Under the pieces are notes generated by a model. That model was not told the DNA's origin and did no database searches. It was given only the letters and a program-made list of their open reading frames with translations. The translations under genes were made by a program, and so were the position numbers. A stretch of DNA of 64,000 bases from positions 115,308 to 179,307 of the forward strand of contig NZ_JBGORW010000005.1 of the NCBI RefSeq assembly GCF_041538065.1, read 5' to 3'. Source of the DNA: Leptotrichia hongkongensis. GTDB taxonomy: Bacteria > Fusobacteriota > Fusobacteriia > Fusobacteriales > Leptotrichiaceae. Below are positions 43,951 through 52,864 of the stretch, piece after piece. The number at the start of each line of letters is the position of its first letter. Position 1 is the stretch's first letter.

Positions 43951-44949
43951 ATGAAAAATTACAAAGTAGCAATTGTTGGGGCAACAGGGCTTGTTGGAAG
44001 AACATTTCTAAAAGTTTTAAAGGAAAGAAACTTTCCAGTAGAAAAATTATACCTTTATGCTTCGAAAAATTCAGCTGGTAAAAAAATTGAATTTAATGGA
44101 GCAGAATATACTGTTATTGAACTAAAAGATGACACAATAGCTGATGATATTGATGTGGCTTTATTTTCGGCTGGTGGAGGAGTATCACTTGAATATGCTC
44201 CAAAATTTAAGGCAAAAGGTGCAGTTGTTATTGATAACAGCAGCGCTTGGAGAATGGATAAGAATATTCCGTTAATAGTTCCTGAAGCAAATCCAGAAGC
44301 ACTGGAAAATCATCAAGGAATCATTGCAAATCCAAATTGCTCAACAATTCAGGTAATGCCTGTATTAAAAGTTTTACAAGAAAAATATGGATTAAAAAGA
44401 GTAATCTATTCAACTTATCAGGCTGTGGCAGGTTCTGGACAGAGAGGACTTGATGATTTGGAAGCTAATCTAAGAGGGGAGCCTTCAAAAGGATATCCGC
44501 ATCAAATTGCATTTAATACATTGCCACATATTGATGTTTTTTTAGATAATGGATATACAAAAGAAGAAGAAAAAATGATTAACGAAACTAGAAAAATATT
44601 AAACTTGCCAGATTTAAAAGCAACTGCGACTTGTGTGAGAGTACCAGTTAGATATGGACATGCAGTATCTGTAAATGTCGAATTAGAAAGACCATTTGAA
44701 TTAGAAGATGTAATTCGTGCGTTTGAGGAAAAAGAAGGAGTTATAGTACAAAATGATGGTAAGAATAATGTTTATCCAATGCCTATAAATGCTCAAGATA
44801 CTGATGAAGTTTATGTTGGAAGAATCAGAAGAGATTTTTCAGCAGATAATGCCTTGAATTTATGGGTTGTAGCAGATAATATAAGAAAAGGTGCTGCTAC
44901 AAACACAATTCAAATAGCTGAAACTTTAATAAAAAAAGGAGCATTATAA
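43951..44949 (+). CDS. asd: Aspartate-semialdehyde dehydrogenase
   Basis: 332 residues. NADP-binding VGATGLVGRTFLKVL, active-site cysteine in NPNCSTIQ (about residue 130), YQAVAGSGQRG and TCVRVPVRYGHAVSV. It makes aspartate semialdehyde for lysine, diaminopimelate, threonine and methionine. SD AGGAGG. The ABC transporter genes begin 6 bases after its stop. Confidence 0.95.
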   Translation: MKNYKVAIVGATGLVGRTFLKVLKERNFPVEKLYLYASKNSAGKKIEFNGAEYTVIELKDDTIADDIDVALFSAGGGVSLEYAPKFKAKGAVVIDNSSAWRMDKNIPLIVPEANPEALENHQGIIANPNCSTIQVMPVLKVLQEKYGLKRVIYSTYQAVAGSGQRGLDDLEANLRGEPSKGYPHQIAFNTLPHIDVFLDNGYTKEEEKMINETRKILNLPDLKATATCVRVPVRYGHAVSVNVELERPFELEDVIRAFEEKEGVIVQNDGKNNVYPMPINAQDTDEVYVGRIRRDFSADNALNLWVVADNIRKGAATNTIQIAETLIKKGAL

Positions 44950-44955
44950 TAAAAT

Positions 44956-46520
44956 ATGAAATTTAGTACAATAAGAAATAAAATATTAATATTATTAGTT
45001 TTTGTTGCAACTTTCATAACAGGCTATAGTGATGACATAAAGTTGGGATGGAGTGTGGATATGCTCCTTTCAACTGGTTTCAAAATGACGCTAAAAATGG
45101 TGCTATAAAAGTTGATGGAGGTTATTGTGGGGGATATGACGTTGAAATAGCCAAAGTTATTGCAAAAAAATTAAATAAAAATCTGGTAATTGTAAAAACG
45201 AAATGGGAAGCATTGCTTGGTCCTGCACTGACTTCTGGAAAAGTTGATTTAGTTATAGCGGGAATGTCTGCAACGCCTGAAAGACGTCAAAGTCTAACAT
45301 TTTCAAAACCATATTATGAATCAGATTTAGTAGTAGTTGTGAAAAAGAATGGAAAATATGCAAACGCCAAGTCGATTAATGATTTTGTGGGAGCGAAAAT
45401 TACAGGGCAATTAAACACACTTCACTATGATGTTATTGATCAGATGAAAGGTGTACAGAAGCAAACTGCAATGGAAAGTTTTCCAGCTATGATAGTAGCA
45501 TTAAATTCAGGGAAAATAGATGGATACATATCAGAAAGACCGGGAGCTATGGCGGCTCAGTTTTCAAATCCTAATTTAAAATTCATTTCATTTGATAAAA
45601 ATACAGGATTTAAATACGATACAGAAGAAGTGAATGTAGCTATTGGAATGAAATTAGGAAATACAGAGCTGGAGGGAAAAATCAATAAAATATTAGATGA
45701 AAATTTAACTCCTAAAGTACGTCAACGTATCATGGAAAAGTCTATACAAAATCAGCCAAATGAAGCCTCACGTTCATTTTTTGGATGGGTAATATTTTTT
45801 ATTAAAAACGACTGGATGACTTTTTTGAAAGGTACACTTTCAACACTGTATATTTCAATTACGGGTACAGTAGTTGGATTTTTCATTGGATTACTGGTTG
45901 CATTATTAAGGTATTCAGAAGCAGAAATTGATGGACAGTCTCATAAGTATAAAAAAACTGGCTTAAAATTCTTAAACTGGCTTTCTTCAATCTATATTGC
46001 TGTATTTAGAGGAACCCCAATGATAGTGCAGTCAATGGTAATTTATTATGGATTATCACAAGTATTTCATATTAATCTGTCACCAATGGTAGCGGCACTG
46101 TTTATTGTATCAATAAATACAGGTGCATATATGAGTGAAATTATACGTGGAGGGATTGATTCCATTGATAACGGACAGTTTGAAGCGGCAAAAGCTATTG
46201 GAATGACGAATTTTCAGTTGATGCAAAGTATCATTTTTCCACAGATGTTTAGAAATATTTTACCAATGATTGGAAATGAGCTTATTGTAAATATTAAAGA
46301 TACATCTGTATTAAATGTAATAAGTGTTACTGAACTGTTCTTTATTTCAAATTCTGTTGTGGGAACTTACTCACGTTATTATGAAGTATTTATTATAACA
46401 AGTGTGATTTACTTCTTCTTAACATTTACATTATCATTAATTTTAAAACAAATCGAAAAACGAATTGACGGGCCTCAACATTTTGAAATTTTGGATGATT
46501 CTAATGGGGAGGAGAAATAA
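44956..46520 (+). CDS. Glutamine-type ABC transporter, fused substrate-binding/permease protein (frameshifted near the start)
   Basis: The main frame (from about 45048) begins ...MECGYAPFNWF and holds a complete periplasmic amino-acid-binding domain (to about residue 235) followed by a permease with three or more helices and the EAA loop GQFEAAKAIGMTNFQLM. It lacks a signal peptide because the frame is closed by TGA stops just upstream. The ATG at 44956 opens a neighbouring frame encoding a good signal peptide (KILILLVFVATFITGYSDDIK), which would join the main frame if one A were added to the AAA run at about 45033. So the gene carries a 1-base deletion or a sequencing error. Confidence 0.8.
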
Positions 46521-47260
46521 TGAGTAAAAAAGTTATTGAAATAAAAAATATTAGAAAAGATTTTGGAAAGAGAACAGTTTTAAAGGATGTAAACTTTGAT
46601 GTTTATGAAAAGGAAGTTGTAAGTATAATTGGTTCATCTGGAAGTGGAAAATCAACACTTTTAAGATGTATAAACTTACTTGAAAAGCCTACTAGCGGAC
46701 AAGTCTTAATTCATGGAAAAGATGCAATGGCAGGAGATGTGTCGCTTGTTACATTGCGGGAAAAAGTAGGAATGGTATTTCAGCAGTTTAATTTGTTTAA
46801 TAATTTAAGTGTTTTAGAAAACTGTGTAATTGGACAAATGAAAGTTTTGAAAAAGTCAAGAGATGAGGCTGAAAAAACAGCAAGAGAATTTTTGGCAAAA
46901 GTAGGAATGGAACGTTTTGTTCATGCAAAGCCAAATCAAATTTCGGGTGGTCAGAAGCAGCGGGTAGCAATAGCAAGAGCATTGGCAATGCAGCCAGAAG
47001 TTTTATTATTTGATGAGCCGACATCAGCGTTAGATCCTGAAATGGTTGGAGAGGTTCTGAAAGTAATGAAAGATTTGGCAAAAAGTGGACTTACGATGAT
47101 AGTTGTAACACATGAAATGGATTTTGCCCATGATGTTTCAAGTCGAGTTGTATTTATGGATCAAGGTGTGATTGTGGAAGATGACAAGCCTGAAAATATA
47201 TTTGAAAATCCTAAACATGAAAGAACTAAAGAATTTTTAAGTAGAATGTTAAGTAAATAA
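46520..47260 (+). CDS. glnQ: Amino-acid ABC transporter ATP-binding protein (GlnQ type)
   Basis: 246 residues. Walker A GSSGSGKSTLLR, Q-loop VFQQFNLFNNL, signature ISGGQKQRVAIARAL, Walker B LLFDEPTSALDPEM and switch His in VVTHEMDF. The start overlaps the permease stop (TAATG), so the two are translationally coupled. It drives polar amino acid uptake; glutamine is the family default, not proven. Confidence 0.92.
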   Translation: MSKKVIEIKNIRKDFGKRTVLKDVNFDVYEKEVVSIIGSSGSGKSTLLRCINLLEKPTSGQVLIHGKDAMAGDVSLVTLREKVGMVFQQFNLFNNLSVLENCVIGQMKVLKKSRDEAEKTAREFLAKVGMERFVHAKPNQISGGQKQRVAIARALAMQPEVLLFDEPTSALDPEMVGEVLKVMKDLAKSGLTMIVVTHEMDFAHDVSSRVVFMDQGVIVEDDKPENIFENPKHERTKEFLSRMLSK

Positions 47261-47314
47261 AATGAGATTATTTATAAATTAAGACTAAAAAACAATTAAA
47301 GCTAGAAATATTCC

Positions 47315-47343
47315 TTGAATTTTTTTAAAAAATAGTGTAAAAT
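47315..47343 (+). promoter_or_regulatory. Promoter for the SurA-N-like gene
   Basis: TTGAAT (47315-47320), 17 bases, TAAAAT (47338-47343). Confidence 0.5.
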
Positions 47344-47395
47344 AGTAAAAGTAAAATAACTAAAAATAAAAAAATATTATAATTAAGGAGAAAAA

Positions 47396-48190
47396 ATGGC
47401 AAAAAAGAAAGCTGAAGATATTAAATTAACTTTGACTGATGAAGAAAGAGAAGGATTGGATAACGACGGAATAAAAAGAGTTTTGACTAATAAAGCTATA
47501 TTAGATGTAGCAAAAGGATATGAATTTTCAGAAGAAGAAAAAGAAGAATTTGATTATTTCTTTACAAATGAAAAACACAAATTTTTTGTTGCTAAAATGA
47601 TTGAAGATAAAATTTCTGTAAATGAAAATGATGTTACAAAATTATATACAGATAATAAAGCTAATTTTGATGCACAAAATATTCCTTTCTCACAAGCTAG
47701 GGAAATTATCCAAAGAGATTTGTTAAATCAACAAATAGCTACTTTAGAAGCTGAAGAGTTGAACAAATTAGTCGAAGAGATGCAAGATAAAATAGAGATT
47801 ACTAAAAAAGAAATTCTTTTCTCAAAAGGAGATGCAGAAGTTCTAAAAACTTTAATCGTTGGTAAAATAATTTCTAAAAAAATGGCTGATGAAAAATTTG
47901 AAGAACAAAATAAAAAAGATTTAGAAATTATAAAAGATAACGTATACGTTAATTACTACTTAGATTTACAAGTAAGAAAAAATGTAAAAGTTACTCAAGA
48001 AGAAATTGCTGAAATCTACGAAAATGAAAAAGCAAAATTAGGAAACGTAACTCCAAATAGTGCTTATCAGCAAATAGCAAACGGATTATTAAACACTAGA
48101 GCAATTGAAGAAAGAAATAACCTAGTAAATAAAATTATAGAAGACTATAAAGTTGATGAAGTTGCAAAGAAATATACAGAAGGTGAATAA
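47396..48190 (+). CDS. SurA-N-like helical protein with internal duplication, unknown function
   Basis: 264 residues, helical, highly charged, without signal peptide or membrane segment. Two related halves are seen: VNENDVTKLYTDNKANFDAQ with FSQAREIIQRDLLNQQI, and VTQEEIAEIYENEKAKLGNV with AYQQIANGLLNTRAI. This is the pattern of the helical chaperone part of SurA/trigger factor/PpiD proteins, without a PPIase domain. A cytoplasmic chaperone-like role is possible but unproven. SD TTAAGGAG. Confidence 0.6.
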   Translation: MAKKKAEDIKLTLTDEEREGLDNDGIKRVLTNKAILDVAKGYEFSEEEKEEFDYFFTNEKHKFFVAKMIEDKISVNENDVTKLYTDNKANFDAQNIPFSQAREIIQRDLLNQQIATLEAEELNKLVEEMQDKIEITKKEILFSKGDAEVLKTLIVGKIISKKMADEKFEEQNKKDLEIIKDNVYVNYYLDLQVRKNVKVTQEEIAEIYENEKAKLGNVTPNSAYQQIANGLLNTRAIEERNNLVNKIIEDYKVDEVAKKYTEGE

Positions 48191-48206
48191 TTAAAAATAT
48201 TAATTT

Positions 48207-48249
48207 AAAAAACTGAAAAGTAGTAATTTTTATGAAATTCAGTTTTTTT
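48207..48249 (+). terminator. Rho-independent terminator
   Basis: AAAAAACTGAA pairs with TTCAGTTTTTT around a loop of about 20 bases; T-run present. Confidence 0.65.
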
Positions 48250-48442
48250 ATTTGTTTTGTAGAGTTATTCGTTATAATAAATTTAAAGTATACGTTTTAT
48301 ATAATTAACTCCAAAACTTTCCTTTCCATTTTTCATAAATTCCACTCGAATAAAATTTATTAGTATGTTAAAACTAAAAAATTTATTCTATATAAAGAAA
48401 AATATTATTATGAATTTTTAAGATTTTAACTTTTAAGTAAGG

Positions 48443-48540
48443 TATAGTAAAACTAGTTTAAAACAGGACTCAAAAATTTTACTCAAGTCCTAAATTATAT
48501 AATTTCTATCAGTTCAATTTTAAATGGGTTCGAGTATAAT
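48443..48540 (+). repeat. Dispersed ~110-base repeat, copy 2
   Basis: Nearly identical to 40291-40400, but with about 8 bases missing near the left arm and local changes (GGACTC ... ACTCAAGTCC). Same orientation. The rest of 48250-48564 is AT-rich, with nothing else that I can support. Confidence 0.8.
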
Positions 48541-48564
48541 ATTTAATTTAATCATATTTTCTAT

Positions 48565-48611
48565 AAAATAAAACTCAGATATTTTAGCAAAATAACTATG
48601 ATATCTGAGTT
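48565..48611 (-). terminator. Rho-independent terminator of the rib operon
   Basis: AACTCAGATAT and ATATCTGAGTT are a perfect 11-base inverted repeat; on the minus strand a T-rich tract follows. It lies just after the ribBA stop. Confidence 0.8.
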
Positions 48612-48621
48612 AAAATAATTT

Positions 48622-49842
48622 TTATAATTTTTGTTTCAATAAATGTCCCATTTTTTCCTTTTTCACTTTTAAATAATTTTTATCCACATCATTTGCAGTA
48701 ATTTCGATTTCTGCACGTCCAGCAACTTTAATCCCATATTTCTCGAGTCCTTCAATTTTTTTTGGATTATTAGTTTTTAAAATAATGGATTTTATTCCTA
48801 AATCCTTTATAATCTGTGCTGCTACAGCATAATCCCTTAAATCATCAGAAAATCCTAATTTATGATTAGCTTCCACAGTGTCATAACCTTCATCTTGAAG
48901 TTTATATGCTTTTAATTTATTTAAAATACCAATTCCACGCCCTTCTTGACGTAGATAAATTATAAGTCCTTCTCCGCTTTCTTCCAGTTCATGTAAAGCC
49001 CTGTGAAGTTGTTCCTGACAATCACAACGTTTTGATCCAAAAACATCACCAGTTAGGCATTCAGAATGAAGTCTGACTACGGTATTCTCTTTATTCTTTA
49101 TTTCCCCTTTCATAACGGCAATATATTCTTTATGTTCAATTTTGTCACTATAACCTGCAAAAGTAAAGTTTCCAAATTGTGTTGGAATATCAACAATTGC
49201 TTCATTTTTAACTAATTTTTCGTTTTTTTTTATGTAAACAATTAAATCATCAATTGTAATTAATTTTAAATTATGTTTTTGGCAAAATTCAAATAAATCA
49301 TTTCGACGAGCCATTTCTCCATCTTCTCTTAAAATTTCCATAATTACGCCTACATCAGAAAATCCTGCAAGTCTAGATAAATCAACTGCTGCTTCAGTGT
49401 GTCCTTTTCTTTCTAAAACACCACCTTCACGTGCGATTAATGGAAATATGTGTCCTGGTTTTCTAAAGTCTCTTGCAGTTTTTGTAGAATCAGCCAAATC
49501 TTTTATCGTTTTTAATCTGTCTCCTGTGGAAATTCCAGTAGTTGTACCTTCTAGAGAGTCAACTGAAATAGTGAAAGCTGTTCCAAAATAGTCAGTGTTA
49601 TGTTGAACCATCGGATTTAATTCAAGTTCTTCGGCTCTCTTTTTAGACATTGGTACACACATAAGTCCACGTGCTTCGTTAATTATAAAGTTTAAAGTTT
49701 CATAAGTTACAATATCAGCAGGAATTATTAAATCACCTTCATTTTCTCTGTCTTCATCATCGACAACTACTACAGGAATTCCTTTTTTCAAGTCCTTAAT
49801 GGCAGCTTCAATGCTGTCAAACTTTATTTTACTTTCTGACAT
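48622..49842 (-). CDS. ribBA: Bifunctional DHBP synthase / GTP cyclohydrolase II
   Basis: 406 residues. N-terminal RibB part (1-205) with VVDDEDRENEGDLI and KRKGHTEAAVDL-type residues (RKGHTEAAVDLSRLAG); C-terminal RibA part (206-400) with zinc site CLTGDVFGSKRCDC and RQEGRGIG. It supplies both riboflavin precursors from ribulose-5-phosphate and GTP. Last gene of the rib operon, 34 bases after ribE. Confidence 0.95.
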   Translation of the reverse strand: MSESKIKFDSIEAAIKDLKKGIPVVVVDDEDRENEGDLIIPADIVTYETLNFIINEARGLMCVPMSKKRAEELELNPMVQHNTDYFGTAFTISVDSLEGTTTGISTGDRLKTIKDLADSTKTARDFRKPGHIFPLIAREGGVLERKGHTEAAVDLSRLAGFSDVGVIMEILREDGEMARRNDLFEFCQKHNLKLITIDDLIVYIKKNEKLVKNEAIVDIPTQFGNFTFAGYSDKIEHKEYIAVMKGEIKNKENTVVRLHSECLTGDVFGSKRCDCQEQLHRALHELEESGEGLIIYLRQEGRGIGILNKLKAYKLQDEGYDTVEANHKLGFSDDLRDYAVAAQIIKDLGIKSIILKTNNPKKIEGLEKYGIKVAGRAEIEITANDVDKNYLKVKKEKMGHLLKQKL

Positions 49843-49876
49843 TTAAAATCACTTCTTTCTTTTATTATATTTTCAA

Positions 49877-50554
49877 TTAGAATCCATTTTTTTGTAAAAA
49901 TTCCATTGTTAAATTTGATTTTTTTTCTTTATTTTCTATATTTTCAAAATTGTCAAACTTTAATATTTTTTCAACATATTTTCCAAACAAATCTGTTTCA
50001 ATATTCACAAAATCTCCAGTTTTTTTCATTCCAACGGTAATATTTTCAATCGTATGTGGGATAAGCGAAACTGAGAAAATTCCATCATTATCATTTACAT
50101 CAATTACTGTAAGGCTTGCTCCATCAATCGTTACACGTCCTTTTTCAACAATGTATTTCATATTATTTTTATAATTTTTATCCAGCTGGAATTCATACAC
50201 TTTTGCAATTCCTTTGTCTGTAATTGATACGATTTTAGCCTCACAGTCAACATCTCCCATTACAAGATGTCCGCCTAAAAAAGTCATAAGTGTAAGTGAC
50301 TTTTCAAGATTTACAATATCTCCAGCCTTGGCACGTTTTAAACCGCTTCTTTCAATAGTTTCAAACATTACATCGGCAGTAAAGTCGTTTCCATTTAGTT
50401 TTGTAACAGTCAGACACACGCCATTTACAGCGATACTATCCCCAATCTGTGCTTTTTCAGCGACTTTCTTCCCTCTTATTGTAATCTCGATACTTGCAGA
50501 TTTTTTTGCAATATCAATAATTTTTCCAGTTTCTTCAACTAAACCAGTAAACAT
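49877..50554 (-). CDS. ribE: Riboflavin synthase, alpha subunit
   Basis: 225 residues. Starts MFTGLVEETGKI, and has the two lumazine-binding barrel repeats (NGVCLTVT in the first, DGASLTVIDV in the second), with a 30-residue C-terminal extension. It dismutates 6,7-dimethyl-8-ribityllumazine to riboflavin. SD AGGAG. The gene is called ribC or ribE depending on convention. Confidence 0.93.
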   Translation of the reverse strand: MFTGLVEETGKIIDIAKKSASIEITIRGKKVAEKAQIGDSIAVNGVCLTVTKLNGNDFTADVMFETIERSGLKRAKAGDIVNLEKSLTLMTFLGGHLVMGDVDCEAKIVSITDKGIAKVYEFQLDKNYKNNMKYIVEKGRVTIDGASLTVIDVNDNDGIFSVSLIPHTIENITVGMKKTGDFVNIETDLFGKYVEKILKFDNFENIENKEKKSNLTMEFLQKNGF

Positions 50555-50649
50555 AATTTTCTCCTGATTTTTAATTTTTTTATTTTAAATTATAATAGTT
50601 CCAGTTTAAAATGATAACAGAAAATTAGTCTGTATTTATAGTCAATCTG

Positions 50650-51765
50650 TTAACTATAATTTTTTTGTAAAAATTCCATTCCAACATTTTCACCATAAAC
50701 ATTATATTTTACATTTTTTAAAACAATAGCTTCATTCATATTTTTCTTATCAAATCCAGCAATAAAAGATTTTCCTTCAATATCGCCTAAAATTTTATTA
50801 GCAATGAAAATTTCTCCAGCATCTACAATATCTTCTTCAAATGCCTGTGAAATAAGAGATTGACCACCTTCTAATAAAATTGAGTCAATCTCAAAGGTTC
50901 CAATTTTTTCAAGAATTTCTTTAAAGCTGAATTTTGTACCATTTAAAAATACAAATTTAACCTTGCTATTTTCAGAAAAATCTAACTGCTTTTCAGAATT
51001 TTTATTTTTTTCTGATGTAATAATTATTGTTTTCTCATCAATATTTTCTTTAATGATGTTATGAAATTTTTCAGTTTTTAAATGCGGATCAATAATTATT
51101 CTGTATGGATTTACACCGTTTTCAATTCTCGCAGTAAGACTTGGATTATCGGCTAGGACAGTATTTATCCCAACCATTATTCCCATAAATTTATTTCGAT
51201 AAAATTGCACTTTTTCACGTGCCGCTTCGTTTGTAATCCATTTGGAATTGTCTGTTTTTGTAGCAATTTTTCCATCTAGAGTAATCGCACATTTTAAGAA
51301 TAAATATGGTAATTTTGTCATAATATATTTGAAAAACACTTGGTTTATTTTGTCGCATTCTTCTTTCAAAATATTTTCAGTAACTTCAATTCCAGCATTT
51401 CTCAATATTTGTATACCTTTTCCAGCTACTTTTGGATTTGGGTCAGACGAGCCGATAACACATCTTTTTAGTCCCAATTTTACAATTTTTTCTGCACAAG
51501 GCGGTGTTTTTCCATAATGCGAGCAAGGTTCCAATGTAACATAAATTGTTGCATCTGACAAATCTTTAGAGTTTTTTGAAGCTTCATCCAAGGCGTAAAC
51601 TTCGGCGTGAGGTCCTCCAAAATACTTGTGATAGCCAGTTCCAATAATTTTTCCGTTTTGAACGACAACAGCTCCAACCATTGGATTGGGATTTACTGAT
51701 CCAGCACCTTTTTTTGCTAGTTCAATTGCTATTTTCATATATTTTTCATCAATATTTTCACTCAT
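50650..51765 (-). CDS. ribD: Diaminohydroxyphosphoribosylaminopyrimidine deaminase / uracil reductase
   Basis: 371 residues. N-terminal zinc deaminase with PHAEVYAL and PCSHYGKTPPC (about 50-85); C-terminal reductase from about 145 (KCAITLDGKIAT, GINTVLADNPSLTAR, LLEGGQSL). Catalyses steps two and three of riboflavin synthesis. SD AAAGGA. Second gene of the operon after ribH. Confidence 0.95.
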   Translation of the reverse strand: MSENIDEKYMKIAIELAKKGAGSVNPNPMVGAVVVQNGKIIGTGYHKYFGGPHAEVYALDEASKNSKDLSDATIYVTLEPCSHYGKTPPCAEKIVKLGLKRCVIGSSDPNPKVAGKGIQILRNAGIEVTENILKEECDKINQVFFKYIMTKLPYLFLKCAITLDGKIATKTDNSKWITNEAAREKVQFYRNKFMGIMVGINTVLADNPSLTARIENGVNPYRIIIDPHLKTEKFHNIIKENIDEKTIIITSEKNKNSEKQLDFSENSKVKFVFLNGTKFSFKEILEKIGTFEIDSILLEGGQSLISQAFEEDIVDAGEIFIANKILGDIEGKSFIAGFDKKNMNEAIVLKNVKYNVYGENVGMEFLQKNYS

Positions 51766-51852
51766 TTTATTTTTTCCTTTTTATGATGCTATCAATTAAA
51801 TTTATAATTTTATTTTTATCAATATTTTCTGAAAATTTTACAAAAATATTTT

Positions 51853-52317
51853 TTATCCAATTTCTTTTATTAAATTAATCATTTCGATTGCAGAAAATGC
51901 AGCATCTGCCCCTTTATTTCCAGCTTTTGTTCCAGCTCTTTCAATAGCTTCTTCAATATTGTTTGTAGTTAAAACTCCAAAAATTACAGGTAATTCACTT
52001 TGCAATGAAATTTGGGCAACTCCTTTTGAAACTTCTGCACAAACATAGTCAAAATGTGGTGTAGAACCTTTTATAACAGCTCCAAGAGTAATTATTGCAT
52101 CATATTTTTGTGTATTTGCTAATTTTTTTGCAATTAGCGGTATTTCAAAAGCTCCTGGAACCCAAGCAATATCAATATTTTTTTCAGAAACATCATTTCT
52201 TTTTAATACATCCAAAGCCCCTCCAATCAATTTTGAAGTAATGAATTCATTAAATCTTCCAGCTACAATAGCTATTTTTACATTTCTTCCATCAAATTTT
52301 CCTTCAAAAGTTCTCAT
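51853..52317 (-). CDS. ribH: 6,7-dimethyl-8-ribityllumazine synthase
   Basis: 154 residues. IAIVAGRFNEFITSKLI, VPGAFEIPLIAKKLA, GAVIKGSTPHFDYVC (catalytic His region) and GNKGADAAFSAIEMINL are standard RibH blocks. SD GAGAGGATG. First gene after the FMN riboswitch and terminator. Confidence 0.95.
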   Translation of the reverse strand: MRTFEGKFDGRNVKIAIVAGRFNEFITSKLIGGALDVLKRNDVSEKNIDIAWVPGAFEIPLIAKKLANTQKYDAIITLGAVIKGSTPHFDYVCAEVSKGVAQISLQSELPVIFGVLTTNNIEEAIERAGTKAGNKGADAAFSAIEMINLIKEIG

Positions 52318-52363
52318 TTTTAAATCATCCTCTCATTATTTAATTTTTATTTTCATTTAAAAC

Positions 52364-52398
52364 TAAAAAAGCCAAGAATACTAAATTCAAGGCTTTTA
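52364..52398 (-). terminator. FMN-riboswitch-linked transcription terminator
   Basis: On the minus strand AAAGCC..GAAT pairs with ATTC..GGCTTT, followed by T6, between the FMN aptamer and ribH. The expression platform for termination control. Confidence 0.75.
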
Positions 52399-52504
52399 TA
52401 TAAAGGTAGGTAATTTTAATTTGTAATTATTATAATTCTGAATTTTACATAAATAACTGAGTCATATACAACAAAATTATTTAATAAATTCATATTAAAA
52501 ATTA

Positions 52505-52642
52505 ATCATTTCACTTCTACCATCTAGACTGTAACTATCGGTACTGGAATTGCACCAGTTCATGTCGTTTTAATTTTATTTAAAATAAAAACAACTCGTG
52601 GACTTTACCACCGGTCGGGAATTTCGCCCTGCCCTGAAGTTT
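52505..52642 (-). promoter_or_regulatory. FMN riboswitch (RFN element)
   Basis: Minus strand reads TTCAGGGCAGGGCGAAATT, CCCGACCGGTGGTAAAGTCC then CACGAG, a variable AT-rich arm, and AACTGGTGCAATTCCAGTACC with GATAGTTACAGTC, the unmistakable RFN consensus. It sits 188 bases upstream of ribH, with a terminator in between. FMN binding should favour the terminator and switch off ribH-ribD-ribE-ribBA. Confidence 0.96.
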
Positions 52643-52662
52643 TAAATTTATTTTCTAAACTA

Positions 52663-52691
52663 ATAATATCACTTTTTTATTATAATTACAA
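52663..52691 (-). promoter_or_regulatory. Promoter of the rib operon
   Basis: Minus-strand TTGTAA (52691-52686), 17 bases, TATTAT (52668-52663) with TGA extended -10; starts transcription just before the aptamer. Confidence 0.65.
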
Positions 52692-52740
52692 GCATTTTTT
52701 CAAAATAATATAAAATTTTTAGGAAAAAATCATTTTTTTG

Positions 52741-52769
52741 TTGACAAAATTTAAAACATAAGGTATCAT
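52741..52769 (+). promoter_or_regulatory. Promoter of the LRR lipoprotein/effector region, TATCAT type
   Basis: TTGACA (52741-52746), 17 bases, TATCAT (52764-52769), followed by TATATAAATTAAAA. Almost the same promoter recurs at 59104-59132. Confidence 0.6.
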
Positions 52770-52864
52770 TATATAAATTAAAATAAAATGAATAAATATA
52801 AAAATATTTATATAAAATAAACTTTTTATTAACTAAAATAATAATATAAATAATAGGAGGAAAA

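Noticed and set aside
50214..50567. 117-codon plus-strand frame over ribE
   Set aside because: Antisense shadow of the riboflavin synthase gene, no SD and no recognised domain.
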